Source: JAGNLA01 sp964472265
GTDB taxonomy: Bacteria; Caldisericota; Caldisericia; JAAYUI01
Direction: 5' to 3'
Length of the DNA: 54,661 bases
Assembly (NCBI GenBank): GCA_964472265.1
Contig: CAYYJO010000005.1
Location: 1 to 54,661, forward strand
In this document: positions 23,031-30,267 of the stretch, piece by piece
Layout of the letters: every line of letters begins with the position of its first letter
How positions within the stretch are numbered: position 1 is the first letter of the stretch
Position numbers and translations under genes: made by a program
The notes under the pieces: model-generated
Seen by the model: the letters and a program-made list of their open reading frames with translations, nothing else
Databases searched by the model: none
Told to the model about the DNA's origin: nothing

Positions 23031-25122
23031 TGCCGGCAACCTTTCCTGTATCGTACTGGATTCTTCTGTGTCTGATTGCTGCAAGCTGCCGGACAAAGAC
23101 TCTCTTGACCGTTGTTAGCTCAGCCATAGATATCGGTGCGTTGTTGAACTGGCCGTCCTGAATGCGTTCATTGACCAGCCTTTCCACCAGCTCATCAATT
23201 TTTGAGGGTTCCGGTTGAATCGCTCTTCCTGCCGATTCGACGGCATCAGCGATCATGACGATTGCCTGCTCCTTGGTTTTTGGGATCATGCCGTCGTAGC
23301 GGTAGACTGACTCATCCACAAGGGGGTCAACAGTTCTCGCTTTTTTAAGGAAATAGCCAACTGTCGAGGTTCCGTGGTGGCTTATCATGAAGTTCTGGAT
23401 TATCTTTGGAATCCTGTATTTATCGGCAAGCTCCAGGCCGTCGTGTACATGGGCGATGATGAACTGTGCCGATGCCGATGGATTCAACTTGTCGTGCGGA
23501 TTTTCAAAGTCTGCAGGCTGGTTTTCGATGAACAGCTCTGGTTTTTTGATTTTTCCGAGGTCATGGTAGTAGCCACCGACTCTGGCCACGAGACTATTTG
23601 CTCCGATTTGTTCACAGGCAACCGATGCCATATTGCCAACAAATATCGAGTGCTGGTAGGTTCCTGGGGCTTCCATGATCAGCTGCTTCAAAGCCGGGTG
23701 GTTGAGGTCGGAGAGTTCAAGCAGCCTGAAAACCGTTGTTGTGGACGTGGAATATTCGAGCAGGGGCGTGAGTCCGAAAGCCAGGAAAAATTGCGTCAGT
23801 CCTGAAATGAGAGCCACAACGATGTTGTTGATCATCATGGTGACAGGCATTTCGGCAAACAGCACGAATAAAACGCAAGAGAAAACCATTCCACCAAAGG
23901 CGTATGCACCAACAATGAGGAAATCCAGGAATCTCTTGACGTTTGGCATTGTAAATATCGTCAGATACCCAATAAGACTGAACCCGATTGCGATGATGGC
24001 GACGGAAGAGAGTGGAGTGTTGCCTATTGTTTTGAAGAGCGCCGTGAACGGGGCTACAACAAAGATGACCCTGACGGCGATTGTATTGTCAAAGAACATT
24101 CCCAGGAGGAAGGCAAAAATAATTATCAAGCCAAAAAAGAGTGATACTCCAACCAAAATTCTTGAGGTTGCCAGATAGAAAATGACAAGAAGGGCAAGGA
24201 ATATTAGCTGCCCGAACTCATTGAAGTGGAGTTTCTTGGAAGTGTAGATGATGAGCGCAATTGCAAAAATGAGAGCCAGCGGAAGCAGGGATATCCCAAG
24301 CCAGACGCGCCAGTCACGAACAGGCCTTGCGATGCCGACTCTTTTGAAAACTTCGATATCGCTGGCAGTTATGACATCCCCAGCCTTGACTATGATCTCG
24401 CCTTTTTTGATCTCCCTTACAATCGGTGCGACAGAATCCCTTGCAACCTGCTTGTTTGCGTTGGTCGCCTCGGTGTCGATTTCAAGATTTTGCTTTATGA
24501 ACAGCGGCGTCAGCTGGTTTATAAGCGATCTCGTTTCAGGCGGGTATCCGAGCTGATTCACAACCGAAACGACTTTTCTTGGAATCTCGCTGACTGAATA
24601 CTCGTTGATGCCCTCGTCGAGCAACTTCTTTACCACCCACTCAACACCGGTTCTAACATCCTCAATCTGGGCCGTGTTTAGGTCGATCATCTCACTGATG
24701 GTCTGTTTTGATGGGATTGTGCCGACCTGATCCTGCTGTGAGACGATGAAAAGTCTGAATTGATCAGCTCTTTCATCCGGCGTTAGCAGGGTTCTGTCCC
24801 TGACGACGGCGATGGCGAGGTTGAAGAGGATGTCTATCTTTTGGAACGAGTCAGCCAAAACCATGTTATTCTTGTTGTAGACAACCGGAACTCTTGACGC
24901 TGCCTCATCCTGTGCTGCCTGAGTGCGATCCTTGTCCTCTATTTGGTCATCAATGGGTGAAATAATATTGTAAGGCGCTGGTTTTCCTGCTGTTAAAACG
25001 AAAGTGAAATCTGGAAAATAATACGATAAAAATATTATAAACAGGAGTACATAAGTGATAACGGCTATCATGTATGTACGCCAGTCTGCTTGCGGTTTTC
25101 TAAAAATTTTAGTGTTTCCCAT
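23017..25122 (-). CDS. pgpH: 7TM-HD phosphohydrolase, PgpH-type c-di-AMP phosphodiesterase
   Basis: 701 residues. A first membrane helix (about 18-40) is followed by an extracellular 7TMR-HDED domain (about 45-270), seven membrane helices (about 275-475) and a cytoplasmic HD domain (about 490-690). Metal ligands are visible as 'HSIFVGNMASVACEQIG', 'GGYYHDLGK' (about residue 517), 'IAHVHDGLELADKY' and 'ISHHGT'. PgpH proteins hydrolyse c-di-AMP to pApA, controlling cell-wall and osmotic homeostasis. The pgpH-ybeY-dgkA order is typical of Firmicutes. The ATG at 25122 lies only 4 nt after a strong hairpin and has no visible ribosome-binding site. Confidence 0.9.
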   Translation of the reverse strand: MGNTKIFRKPQADWRTYMIAVITYVLLFIIFLSYYFPDFTFVLTAGKPAPYNIISPIDDQIEDKDRTQAAQDEAASRVPVVYNKNNMVLADSFQKIDILFNLAIAVVRDRTLLTPDERADQFRLFIVSQQDQVGTIPSKQTISEMIDLNTAQIEDVRTGVEWVVKKLLDEGINEYSVSEIPRKVVSVVNQLGYPPETRSLINQLTPLFIKQNLEIDTEATNANKQVARDSVAPIVREIKKGEIIVKAGDVITASDIEVFKRVGIARPVRDWRVWLGISLLPLALIFAIALIIYTSKKLHFNEFGQLIFLALLVIFYLATSRILVGVSLFFGLIIIFAFLLGMFFDNTIAVRVIFVVAPFTALFKTIGNTPLSSVAIIAIGFSLIGYLTIFTMPNVKRFLDFLIVGAYAFGGMVFSCVLFVLFAEMPVTMMINNIVVALISGLTQFFLAFGLTPLLEYSTSTTTVFRLLELSDLNHPALKQLIMEAPGTYQHSIFVGNMASVACEQIGANSLVARVGGYYHDLGKIKKPELFIENQPADFENPHDKLNPSASAQFIIAHVHDGLELADKYRIPKIIQNFMISHHGTSTVGYFLKKARTVDPLVDESVYRYDGMIPKTKEQAIVMIADAVESAGRAIQPEPSKIDELVERLVNERIQDGQFNNAPISMAELTTVKRVFVRQLAAIRHRRIQYDTGKVAGNGQS

Positions 25123-25126
25123 AGAA

Positions 25127-25153
25127 AGAGGGGTCGTTTAAGGCGACCCCTCT
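25127..25153 (-). terminator. Hairpin between rpsU and pgpH
   Basis: On the minus strand, stem AGAGGGGTCG (25153-25144) / CGACCCCTCT (25136-25127) with a 7-nt loop, followed by TTTCT and then the pgpH ATG at 25122. The stem is terminator-grade but the U-tract is short, so it may be partial, a processing site or a translational block. Confidence 0.6.
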
Positions 25154-25160
25154 GGTTTCA

Positions 25161-25331
25161 TCAGCTCCTTTTCGGCTTCTTGGAACGCTTTTTCTTGCGC
25201 TCGATTGAAGGAGGAACGAAGAACTCGCGCTTCCTGATTTCGGAGAAAATACCGTCTTTCAGGCATGACTGCTGGAAACGGTGGAACAGTGACTCGAATG
25301 ATTCGGTCTCTTTGCGTCTGATCTCTTGCAT
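25161..25331 (-). CDS. rpsU: Small ribosomal subunit protein bS21
   Basis: A 56-residue protein. It begins MQEIRRKETESFESLFHRF, continues QQSCLKDGIFSEIRKREFF, and ends with a very basic tail (ERKKKRSKKPKRS). This is the normal length and pattern of bS21 ('E....ALRRFKR.....G...E.rrRe.yekPs..Rk+k..aa.kR'). It binds the 30S platform near the anti-Shine-Dalgarno region and assists initiation. The gene sits between the HIT-family gene and pgpH, as in many Firmicutes, and is followed by a hairpin. Presence of bS21 fits a genome with some classical Shine-Dalgarno initiation. Confidence 0.92.
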   Translation of the reverse strand: MQEIRRKETESFESLFHRFQQSCLKDGIFSEIRKREFFVPPSIERKKKRSKKPKRS

Positions 25332-25365
25332 GGTCTTGTGTCACCCCCTTCCTTTCGGCTCTTCC

Positions 25366-25707
25366 TTAAAGCGACTCGCTCATGTCGCGACCGGCAAGGA
25401 TGTGTGCGTGAATGTGAAAAACGCTTTGTCCGGCACCTTTTCCAGTGTTGAAAATGGTGCGGTAGGCATTTTCCACTTTGCACAGCTTTGCCGCTTTTGC
25501 GACAGCAAGGAGTAGCTTTCCGGCAAGCTCGGGATCGTCAAGCTCGTTCAAGCTTGAAACGTGCATCTTTGGCACCACCAGAACGTGGGTTGGCGCTGCT
25601 GGATGAATATCTTTGAAAGCCAGAAAATCATCGTCCTCGTAGACTTTCGTCGACGGGATTTCACCTTTTATGATCTTGCAGAAAACACAATCAGGCTGGC
25701 TTGTCAA
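25366..25707 (-). CDS. HIT-family hydrolase (HinT-like)
   Basis: 113 residues from TTG 25707: 'DCVFCKIIKGEIPS' with the CxxC zinc site (C7, C10), 'FKDIHPAAPTHVLVVPK', and the catalytic histidine triad 'HIHAHIL' (98-104). HinT proteins hydrolyse adenosine phosphoramidates and acyl adenylates. The TTG start is preceded by GGAGGCAACAGAAG and overlaps the upstream membrane protein gene by 17 nt; the longer in-frame extension does not belong to the family. It lies directly upstream of rpsU, a common arrangement. Confidence 0.92.
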   Translation of the reverse strand: MTSQPDCVFCKIIKGEIPSTKVYEDDDFLAFKDIHPAAPTHVLVVPKMHVSSLNELDDPELAGKLLLAVAKAAKLCKVENAYRTIFNTGKGAGQSVFHIHAHILAGRDMSESL

Positions 25708-26260
25708 CTTCTGTTGCCTCCGTGATTGCAGCTTCTGTTGAATCCGTTTTTTTTGTGTCGGTCTGTTCAACAAACACGAACGATGCAGCCGGCCAGAATG
25801 CGAGGAACACGGCAAACGGCAGCGACCAGCTGAGTTTCTTTGAGATGATGAATTCGATTGCGATTGCAAGAGCCGAAATAACTAACCAGCCAATGAGGGC
25901 TGAAACAATCTTGGATTTCGTGATCTTGAGCATCAGGCTCCAGATGATGTATCCAAGCGGCCAGAATGCGAAGGAACCGGCAACAATGACGCACCATGGG
26001 CTGATTCCGTTTGTTTGGAGGAAGTTCATCAAAACGATGAGACCGGCGCCCATGAAAGCTCCTGCAAGATGCTGGAGAAAACCTTCGGGGACAAGCGTGA
26101 AGATTGCAGCTTCCACTGGCCAGATGGCGAAGAAAGCGACGGTTCCCCAGAACCATGTGAGCTTGCCAGTGCCTGAATTGATGAAGTAGGCAGCGACGCA
26201 AAGCGCAATGAAACCAGCAACCGAGATCAGCAGCGAGCCATATTTTTTAAGAAACTCCAT
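25691..26260 (-). CDS. Polytopic membrane protein of unknown function
   Basis: About 189 residues with five to six hydrophobic segments ('LLISVAGFIALCVAAYFI', 'TWFWGTVAFFAIWPVEAAIF', 'FMGAGLIVLMNFL', 'VIVAGSFAFWPLGYIIWSL', 'LIGWLVISALAIAIEFII', 'PFAVFLAFWPAASFVFV') and a short Thr/Glu-rich tail. Three copies of an 'FaxWPxxxxIf' motif suggest an internal repeat. I know of no family. I chose ATG 26260, which overlaps the mtaB stop; a TTG at 26278 is in frame too. Its place between mtaB and the HIT gene departs from the usual synteny. Confidence 0.7.
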   Translation of the reverse strand: MEFLKKYGSLLISVAGFIALCVAAYFINSGTGKLTWFWGTVAFFAIWPVEAAIFTLVPEGFLQHLAGAFMGAGLIVLMNFLQTNGISPWCVIVAGSFAFWPLGYIIWSLMLKITKSKIVSALIGWLVISALAIAIEFIISKKLSWSLPFAVFLAFWPAASFVFVEQTDTKKTDSTEAAITEATEVDKPA

Positions 26261-27434
26261 CACTAACCACTTCTCCAATCATCGTATCTTGCAACGCGCC
26301 GGTGATGGTGCATTTCACAAGCTCTCCGGCAGAAAAACCCGGAGAAACCTTCACCCTGTGGTAGTTGCCGGAGAATCCTTCACAATCCTCCTCAACCAGC
26401 ACTTCTGCGCAACTATTTATCATAGCATCGCGTCTTTCCTTTGCAAGGTGCATTGCAGTTATGCGGCAGGCTTTCATGCGAACTGCAACCGTTTCCTTTG
26501 GAACTGGCTCCATGTCAAAGGCAGGCGTGCCTTTTCTTGGTGAAAACGGGAAAATGTGGCATCTGTCGAAGGCTGCACGCTTCATAACCGAAAGTGTTTT
26601 CTCAAAGTCTGAATCCGTTTCCCCTGGAAAGCCAACGATTATATCAGTGGTGATTCCGCACAATTTGTCAAGTTTTCTTGCGGTTTCGACAATGTTGAGG
26701 TAGTGGGCGGAATCATAGCCCCTTCTCATTTTCAAAAGAATTTCATCAGACCCTGACTGCAGGGGGAGATGCAGGTGTGGAGCAACTTTGGGAGTTGTCA
26801 GAATTTCTCTGGTCAGCTCAGGTGTGAGGTGTCTTGGATTGATCGATGAGAGCCGGATGCGCTTGACTTCACTGATTTTTGAAATTTTACCTAGCAATGC
26901 CGGCAAGTTCTCGTAATGGCCAAGTTCGGTGCCACATAAAACAAGCTCACTGTGCCCTGATTTTGCAAGGTTTTCAGCCTCACAAACAATGTCAGATTCA
27001 GGTCTTGAGCGTGGTTTTCCCCGAAGCGACGGAACGATGCAGTACGAGCAAAAGTTGTCACAGCCAAGCTGAACCAGCAGCATCGCCCTTGTGTGGCCTG
27101 AAAAATGGGTGATGGCATCGTGGGGTTTTATTGAAACCATGAGTATTTGTGAGAGTTTTGCCAGGTCAGTTGGATCAACCTGGTCGAATCCTTCAAACGA
27201 CTTTGAAACGCCAGCGCAGCCGGTGGCAACGACTCTTGCGGTTTTAGACCATTTTCTTGCGATCCTGAGCGCTTCCCTCTCGGCCACGTCAGTGACAAGA
27301 CAACCATTCACAAATACAATGTCGGCAATGTCTGGCTCGGTGATCTGGGCACCGATTGAAACCAGCGTTTCCCTGAGCAGTTCGCCCTGATACTGGTTCA
27401 CCTTGCATCCAAAATTGACAATGGCGCAGTTCAA
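26247..27434 (-). CDS. mtaB: tRNA (N6-threonylcarbamoyladenosine-37) methylthiotransferase MtaB
   Basis: 395 residues. The N-terminal UPF0004 domain carries three iron-sulfur cysteines (C10, C45, C73). The radical-SAM motif 'GCDNFCSYC' gives C125-x3-C129-x2-C132. The region 'IVGFPGETDSDFEKTL' and a C-terminal TRAM-like segment ('AGELVKCTITGALQDTMIGEVV') complete the MiaB family layout. MtaB adds the methylthio group to t6A37 in tRNAs reading ANN codons. The TTG start (27434) is preceded by GGAGGGCGC and overlaps the rsmE stop. The rsmE-mtaB adjacency is widespread and supports the subtype over MiaB/RimO. Confidence 0.92.
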   Translation of the reverse strand: MNCAIVNFGCKVNQYQGELLRETLVSIGAQITEPDIADIVFVNGCLVTDVAEREALRIARKWSKTARVVATGCAGVSKSFEGFDQVDPTDLAKLSQILMVSIKPHDAITHFSGHTRAMLLVQLGCDNFCSYCIVPSLRGKPRSRPESDIVCEAENLAKSGHSELVLCGTELGHYENLPALLGKISKISEVKRIRLSSINPRHLTPELTREILTTPKVAPHLHLPLQSGSDEILLKMRRGYDSAHYLNIVETARKLDKLCGITTDIIVGFPGETDSDFEKTLSVMKRAAFDRCHIFPFSPRKGTPAFDMEPVPKETVAVRMKACRITAMHLAKERRDAMINSCAEVLVEEDCEGFSGNYHRVKVSPGFSAGELVKCTITGALQDTMIGEVVSDGVS

Positions 27435-28138
27435 GCGCCCTCCAGAAAGGCTAGAATCTGTGAAATGGCCACAACTGGTGCCAGTTGCGCCCTAAGGATT
27501 CGCCTGCCAAGCGTTACCGGCGTGAAGCCCTGAGCCTTGGCCACCTCCACCTCTTCGTGGGACAAGCCGCCTTCGGGCCCTATACAAACTGTAATTTCTC
27601 CTGATTTGACAAAAGCTCTGGCGATCGTCGTTTCGGTTTCAAGCTCCCACGGAATCAGCTTCAGTCCTTTGGCATCGACCAGCGCTCTTGCAAGCGATAC
27701 CGGTTCAGTCAGCTCTGGAATCACTTCACGTCCCGAAAGCTCAGCTGCGCCTTTTGCGATTTTTCTGAAATGGTCAAGTTTTTTCCCAACAGTTTTATCA
27801 AAGTCACCTTGCGAACGTGAGCAAACAGCGAAGACAAACCTGGAGACTCCAAGCTGGGTGCAATATTCAACGATCTCAGGAATTTTGTCCGGTCTCGGAA
27901 TGCCCATTACAAGCGTTATTTTTGCCGGTGGTTCGGTAGAAAATCCGATTTTCTCGATTATTTCAAAGGTTGCATGCTGGCTTTGCCTGTCTATGCCGGT
28001 TATTTTTGCCTTGAACCTCAAACCAAGCCCTTGAATGATCTCTATCTGGGAACCTGCATCAAGCCTCAAGACATTGACTGCATGGTGAAAATCCTGCCCT
28101 GAAAGCTCATTGCCTGACCCAACATAAAACCTTGCCAT
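27431..28138 (-). CDS. rsmE: 16S rRNA (uracil1498-N3)-methyltransferase RsmE
   Basis: 235 residues of normal length, with the SPOUT/RsmE signature: 'HHAVNVLRLDAGSQIEI' in the PUA-like N-terminal part, and in the C-terminal knot 'ITVCIGPEGGLSHEEVEVA' and 'LGRRILRAQLAPVVAISQI'. It methylates U1498 in the decoding centre. The ATG shares a base with the hrcA stop (TGATG). In many genomes prmA stands directly upstream; here hrcA does. Confidence 0.95.
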   Translation of the reverse strand: MARFYVGSGNELSGQDFHHAVNVLRLDAGSQIEIIQGLGLRFKAKITGIDRQSQHATFEIIEKIGFSTEPPAKITLVMGIPRPDKIPEIVEYCTQLGVSRFVFAVCSRSQGDFDKTVGKKLDHFRKIAKGAAELSGREVIPELTEPVSLARALVDAKGLKLIPWELETETTIARAFVKSGEITVCIGPEGGLSHEEVEVAKAQGFTPVTLGRRILRAQLAPVVAISQILAFLEGA

Positions 28139-29154
28139 CAGAACTTCTGTTCCAGCCTTGAAGCAAGTGACTTGAGCACCGAGAACATCAGCGCATAGTT
28201 CATTCTCAGCGGGCCAATCAAGGACAGAACACCGATGGCATCATCAACCTTATATGGTGCACCGATGTAGGCCAGGTCGTCCAGTTCCGGCTTTTTTATC
28301 TCAGAGCCGATCTGGATGTCAAGTTCACCTTTCGTTGCAGTGTCGAGCATCAGGTCACGGACTGAATCGGTCATCTGGATTGCCTCGATGATCTGGTGGG
28401 CTTTTCTCGGGTCGGCAAGCTCAGGATTTGTTAGTAGCCGGTGGACTCCCTCAAGGTGAATCCTCACAGCTTCACGGGTCGAAACCTCACGCAAAAGCTG
28501 GAGCACGTTGAGGATCAGGTCTTTGTAAACCATCAGGTCGGCTGCAATCCTGACCATCGACGTCAAAACCTGAATCGGCGTCCATGCCTGTCTCACATCC
28601 AGACAGTCAAGGATCACTTTTGAGAGCCTGCTCAGTGTTTCCTGGGAGGGCAAATCTCTGGTTTGAAGTATGAACTCCCTGACATCGTCGGCATTAATGA
28701 CAACTACAAGAAGGATTTTGTATGGTGGTATGGCAATAAGATGGACGTTTTTAATCTTTAGCCGTTTGGCAAGAGGCAGGAGAACAACCGACACTGTGCC
28801 GGTTTGCTCGGACAATGCAAAGGAGACCGCACGAAGAGTTGCCTCAAGTTTGGTGTGTTCTGGGATTTCAACATCGATTGAAGCAGGCTTGAGATTTCCA
28901 GAGGTCAGGAGCTTGTCGACGTAATACCTGTAGGCGCGGTAGCTTGGAATCCTGCCCGATGAAACGTGTGGTTGAAGGACATAGCCTTCCTCCTCAAGTT
29001 TTGCCAGTTCAGCGCGGATTGTTGCCGGTGAAACCTGATAGGGCATCTTCATCGTGATCTCTTCCGACGAGATTGGTTCGCCCTTCTCGATGTAGCTTGC
29101 CACCAGAATGGTGAGCACAATCTCTGTCCTGTTTTCTCCGCCTTTTACCGCCAT
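28138..29154 (-). CDS. hrcA: Heat-inducible transcription repressor HrcA
   Basis: 338 residues from ATG 29154. A winged HTH at the N-terminus ('MKMPYQVSPATIRAELAKLEEEGYVLQPHVSSGRIPS') matches HrcA's 'vS.aTIRn.Ma.LE..Gll.qpHtSaGRiPt'. The C-terminal GAF-like part contains 'IQIGSEI' and ends '...GPLRMNYALMFSVLKSLASRL', also typical. HrcA represses chaperone operons through CIRCE elements. No CIRCE is visible at its own promoter, and grpE/dnaK/dnaJ, its usual companions, are absent from the window. The upstream TTG at 29163 overlaps the -10 element, so the leaderless ATG is preferred. Confidence 0.93.
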   Translation of the reverse strand: MAVKGGENRTEIVLTILVASYIEKGEPISSEEITMKMPYQVSPATIRAELAKLEEEGYVLQPHVSSGRIPSYRAYRYYVDKLLTSGNLKPASIDVEIPEHTKLEATLRAVSFALSEQTGTVSVVLLPLAKRLKIKNVHLIAIPPYKILLVVVINADDVREFILQTRDLPSQETLSRLSKVILDCLDVRQAWTPIQVLTSMVRIAADLMVYKDLILNVLQLLREVSTREAVRIHLEGVHRLLTNPELADPRKAHQIIEAIQMTDSVRDLMLDTATKGELDIQIGSEIKKPELDDLAYIGAPYKVDDAIGVLSLIGPLRMNYALMFSVLKSLASRLEQKF

Positions 29155-29162
29155 CAGTGACA

Positions 29163-29191
29163 ATGATAGCCTTCATGCTTGAATCCTTCAA
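29163..29191 (-). promoter_or_regulatory. Promoter giving a leaderless hrcA mRNA
   Basis: On the minus strand TTGAAG (29191-29186), 17-nt spacer, TATCAT (29168-29163). Eight nt separate the -10 from ATG 29154 and there is no ribosome-binding site. No inverted repeat of the CIRCE type (TTAGCACTC-N9-GAGTGCTAA) is present here. Confidence 0.6.
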
Positions 29192-29199
29192 GAGCTTGC

Positions 29200-29228
29200 T
29201 TGACAGGAGCCAAACTTTCTGTTAGAAC
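29200..29228 (+). promoter_or_regulatory. Promoter of the TPP-riboswitch/thiT transcript
   Basis: TTGACA (29200-29205), 17-nt spacer, TAGAAC (29223-29228). Transcription would start near 29235, right at the 5' boundary of the riboswitch. Confidence 0.65.
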
Positions 29229-29236
29229 CCAGATCA

Positions 29237-29328
29237 GCATCGGGGTGCCTCAACAAGGGCTGAGAGCGGCGTAAAAACCGCAACCCGCAGAACCTGCACA
29301 GGATAATGCCTGCGAAGGGAACGCGTGA
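29237..29328 (+). ncRNA. TPP (thiamine pyrophosphate) riboswitch
   Basis: The THI-box landmarks occur in order: 'CGGGGTGCC' (29241-29249), 'GGGCTGAGAG' (29257-29266) of the pyrimidine-sensing helix, a short P3a-type arm (GCGG/CCGC around 29267-29283), then 'ACCCGCAGAACCTG' (29283-29296) and 'GGATAATGCCTGCGAAGGGAA' (29301-29321). These are diagnostic of the TPP aptamer. It directly precedes a terminator hairpin and thiT, so it should switch off thiamine uptake when TPP is abundant. Confidence 0.95.
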
Positions 29329-29329
29329 G

Positions 29330-29353
29330 CCTCCGGTGAAAGGAGGTTTTTTT
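29330..29353 (+). terminator. Riboswitch expression-platform terminator overlapping the thiT ribosome-binding site
   Basis: CCTCC (29330-29334), loop GGTGAAA, GGAGG (29342-29346), then seven T. The 3' arm GGAGG is also the only ribosome-binding site for ATG 29359 (12-nt spacing), so the hairpin could both terminate transcription and hide the ribosome-binding site. Confidence 0.8.
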
Positions 29354-29358
29354 AATTT

Positions 29359-30189
29359 ATGCAGGAATTTGCGACAAAAGTAAGCGATTTTTTTGGTGGT
29401 CTGAATGCCTGGGTTGGTATCACGGTCACGGTTCTTGGTCTGGCAATTCTCATCTTCCTTCTCATCACGGCAGCCAAAAACAAATGGAACGCAGGTATTA
29501 TTGCTGAGGTTGGCATTGCTGCAGCCCTTTCCTTCATTCTGAGTCTTTTTCCTATCTGGCGCATGCCACAGGGTGGGTCAATAACGCTTTCCATGCTGCC
29601 TGTTCTGGTCGTCGCCTTCAGAAGGGGCATTGTTCCAGGGCTTGTTTGTGGTCTGATCGCCGGCGTGTTTCAGTCGGTTGCTGATCCTTACATCGTTTCA
29701 CTCCCGCAGTTCATTCTTGATTACGGCCTTTCCTACACTGTCCTCGGATTTGCAGGCTTCAGGCTCAAGGATGAGGAGAGCAAGGTTCCTGGTGCAATCA
29801 TCATCAGCGTCTACACAGCCATAATCCTCTACGCCGTCTGGTTGTTCATCGACACAGCAAAATTACCTGCTACAGGCGATGTCGCTGGTCCAAACCCGCT
29901 GTTTTACATTATGATTGCAGCGGTAGCAGCTCTCATGGTCATCGCGGTTGCAATCTTTGGGAAAAAGGTTGCCTCAAAAATTGCGCTTGCAACGACAGGA
30001 ATCATCGGAAGAATCTTCGTTCATTTCCTCTCTGGCGTGATTTTTTTCGCCCAGTACGCATGGCAGGGGTACAATACCTACATCTATTCCCTGGCCTACA
30101 ACATGCTTTACATCATTCCGTCAGCGTTCCTTTGCTTCGTAGTGCTTGTCCCGCTCATCAAAACTGGAATTGTCTCAAGGGTAGAATAA
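29359..30189 (+). CDS. thiT: Thiamine-specific ECF transporter S component ThiT
   Basis: 276 residues, six or more membrane helices. The ThiT signature is clear: 'FPIWRMPQGGSITLSMLPVLVVAFRRGIVPGLVCGLIAGVFQ' (about residues 70-112), with 'DPYIVSLPQFILDYGLSYTVLGFAG' following, and the conserved C-terminal 'YTYIYSLAYNMLYIIPS'-like helix. It is longer than the usual ~190 residues: an extra N-terminal membrane helix precedes the core (about 15-45) and an extra hydrophobic segment is inserted near 'LFYIMIAAVAALMVIAVAIFG'. It binds thiamine and needs an EcfAA'T module encoded elsewhere. The upstream TPP riboswitch confirms the substrate. Confidence 0.93.
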   Translation: MQEFATKVSDFFGGLNAWVGITVTVLGLAILIFLLITAAKNKWNAGIIAEVGIAAALSFILSLFPIWRMPQGGSITLSMLPVLVVAFRRGIVPGLVCGLIAGVFQSVADPYIVSLPQFILDYGLSYTVLGFAGFRLKDEESKVPGAIIISVYTAIILYAVWLFIDTAKLPATGDVAGPNPLFYIMIAAVAALMVIAVAIFGKKVASKIALATTGIIGRIFVHFLSGVIFFAQYAWQGYNTYIYSLAYNMLYIIPSAFLCFVVLVPLIKTGIVSRVE

Positions 30190-30206
30190 CTTCGGATATT
30201 TCATGC

Positions 30207-30240
30207 AAAGGCGGTTTCGTTGAAACCGCCTTTTGTTTTT
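30207..30240 (+). terminator. Rho-independent terminator after thiT
   Basis: Perfect 12-bp stem AAAGGCGGTTTC (30207-30218) / GAAACCGCCTTT (30222-30233) with loop GTT, then TGTTTTT. It separates thiT from cobT. Confidence 0.9.
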
Positions 30241-30267
30241 AGTCATCGAAGGGTAAAATTGAAAAAC

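Noticed and set aside
29155..29240. Possible CIRCE operator at hrcA
   Set aside because: No TTAGCACTC-N9-GAGTGCTAA or close variant is present in the interval.
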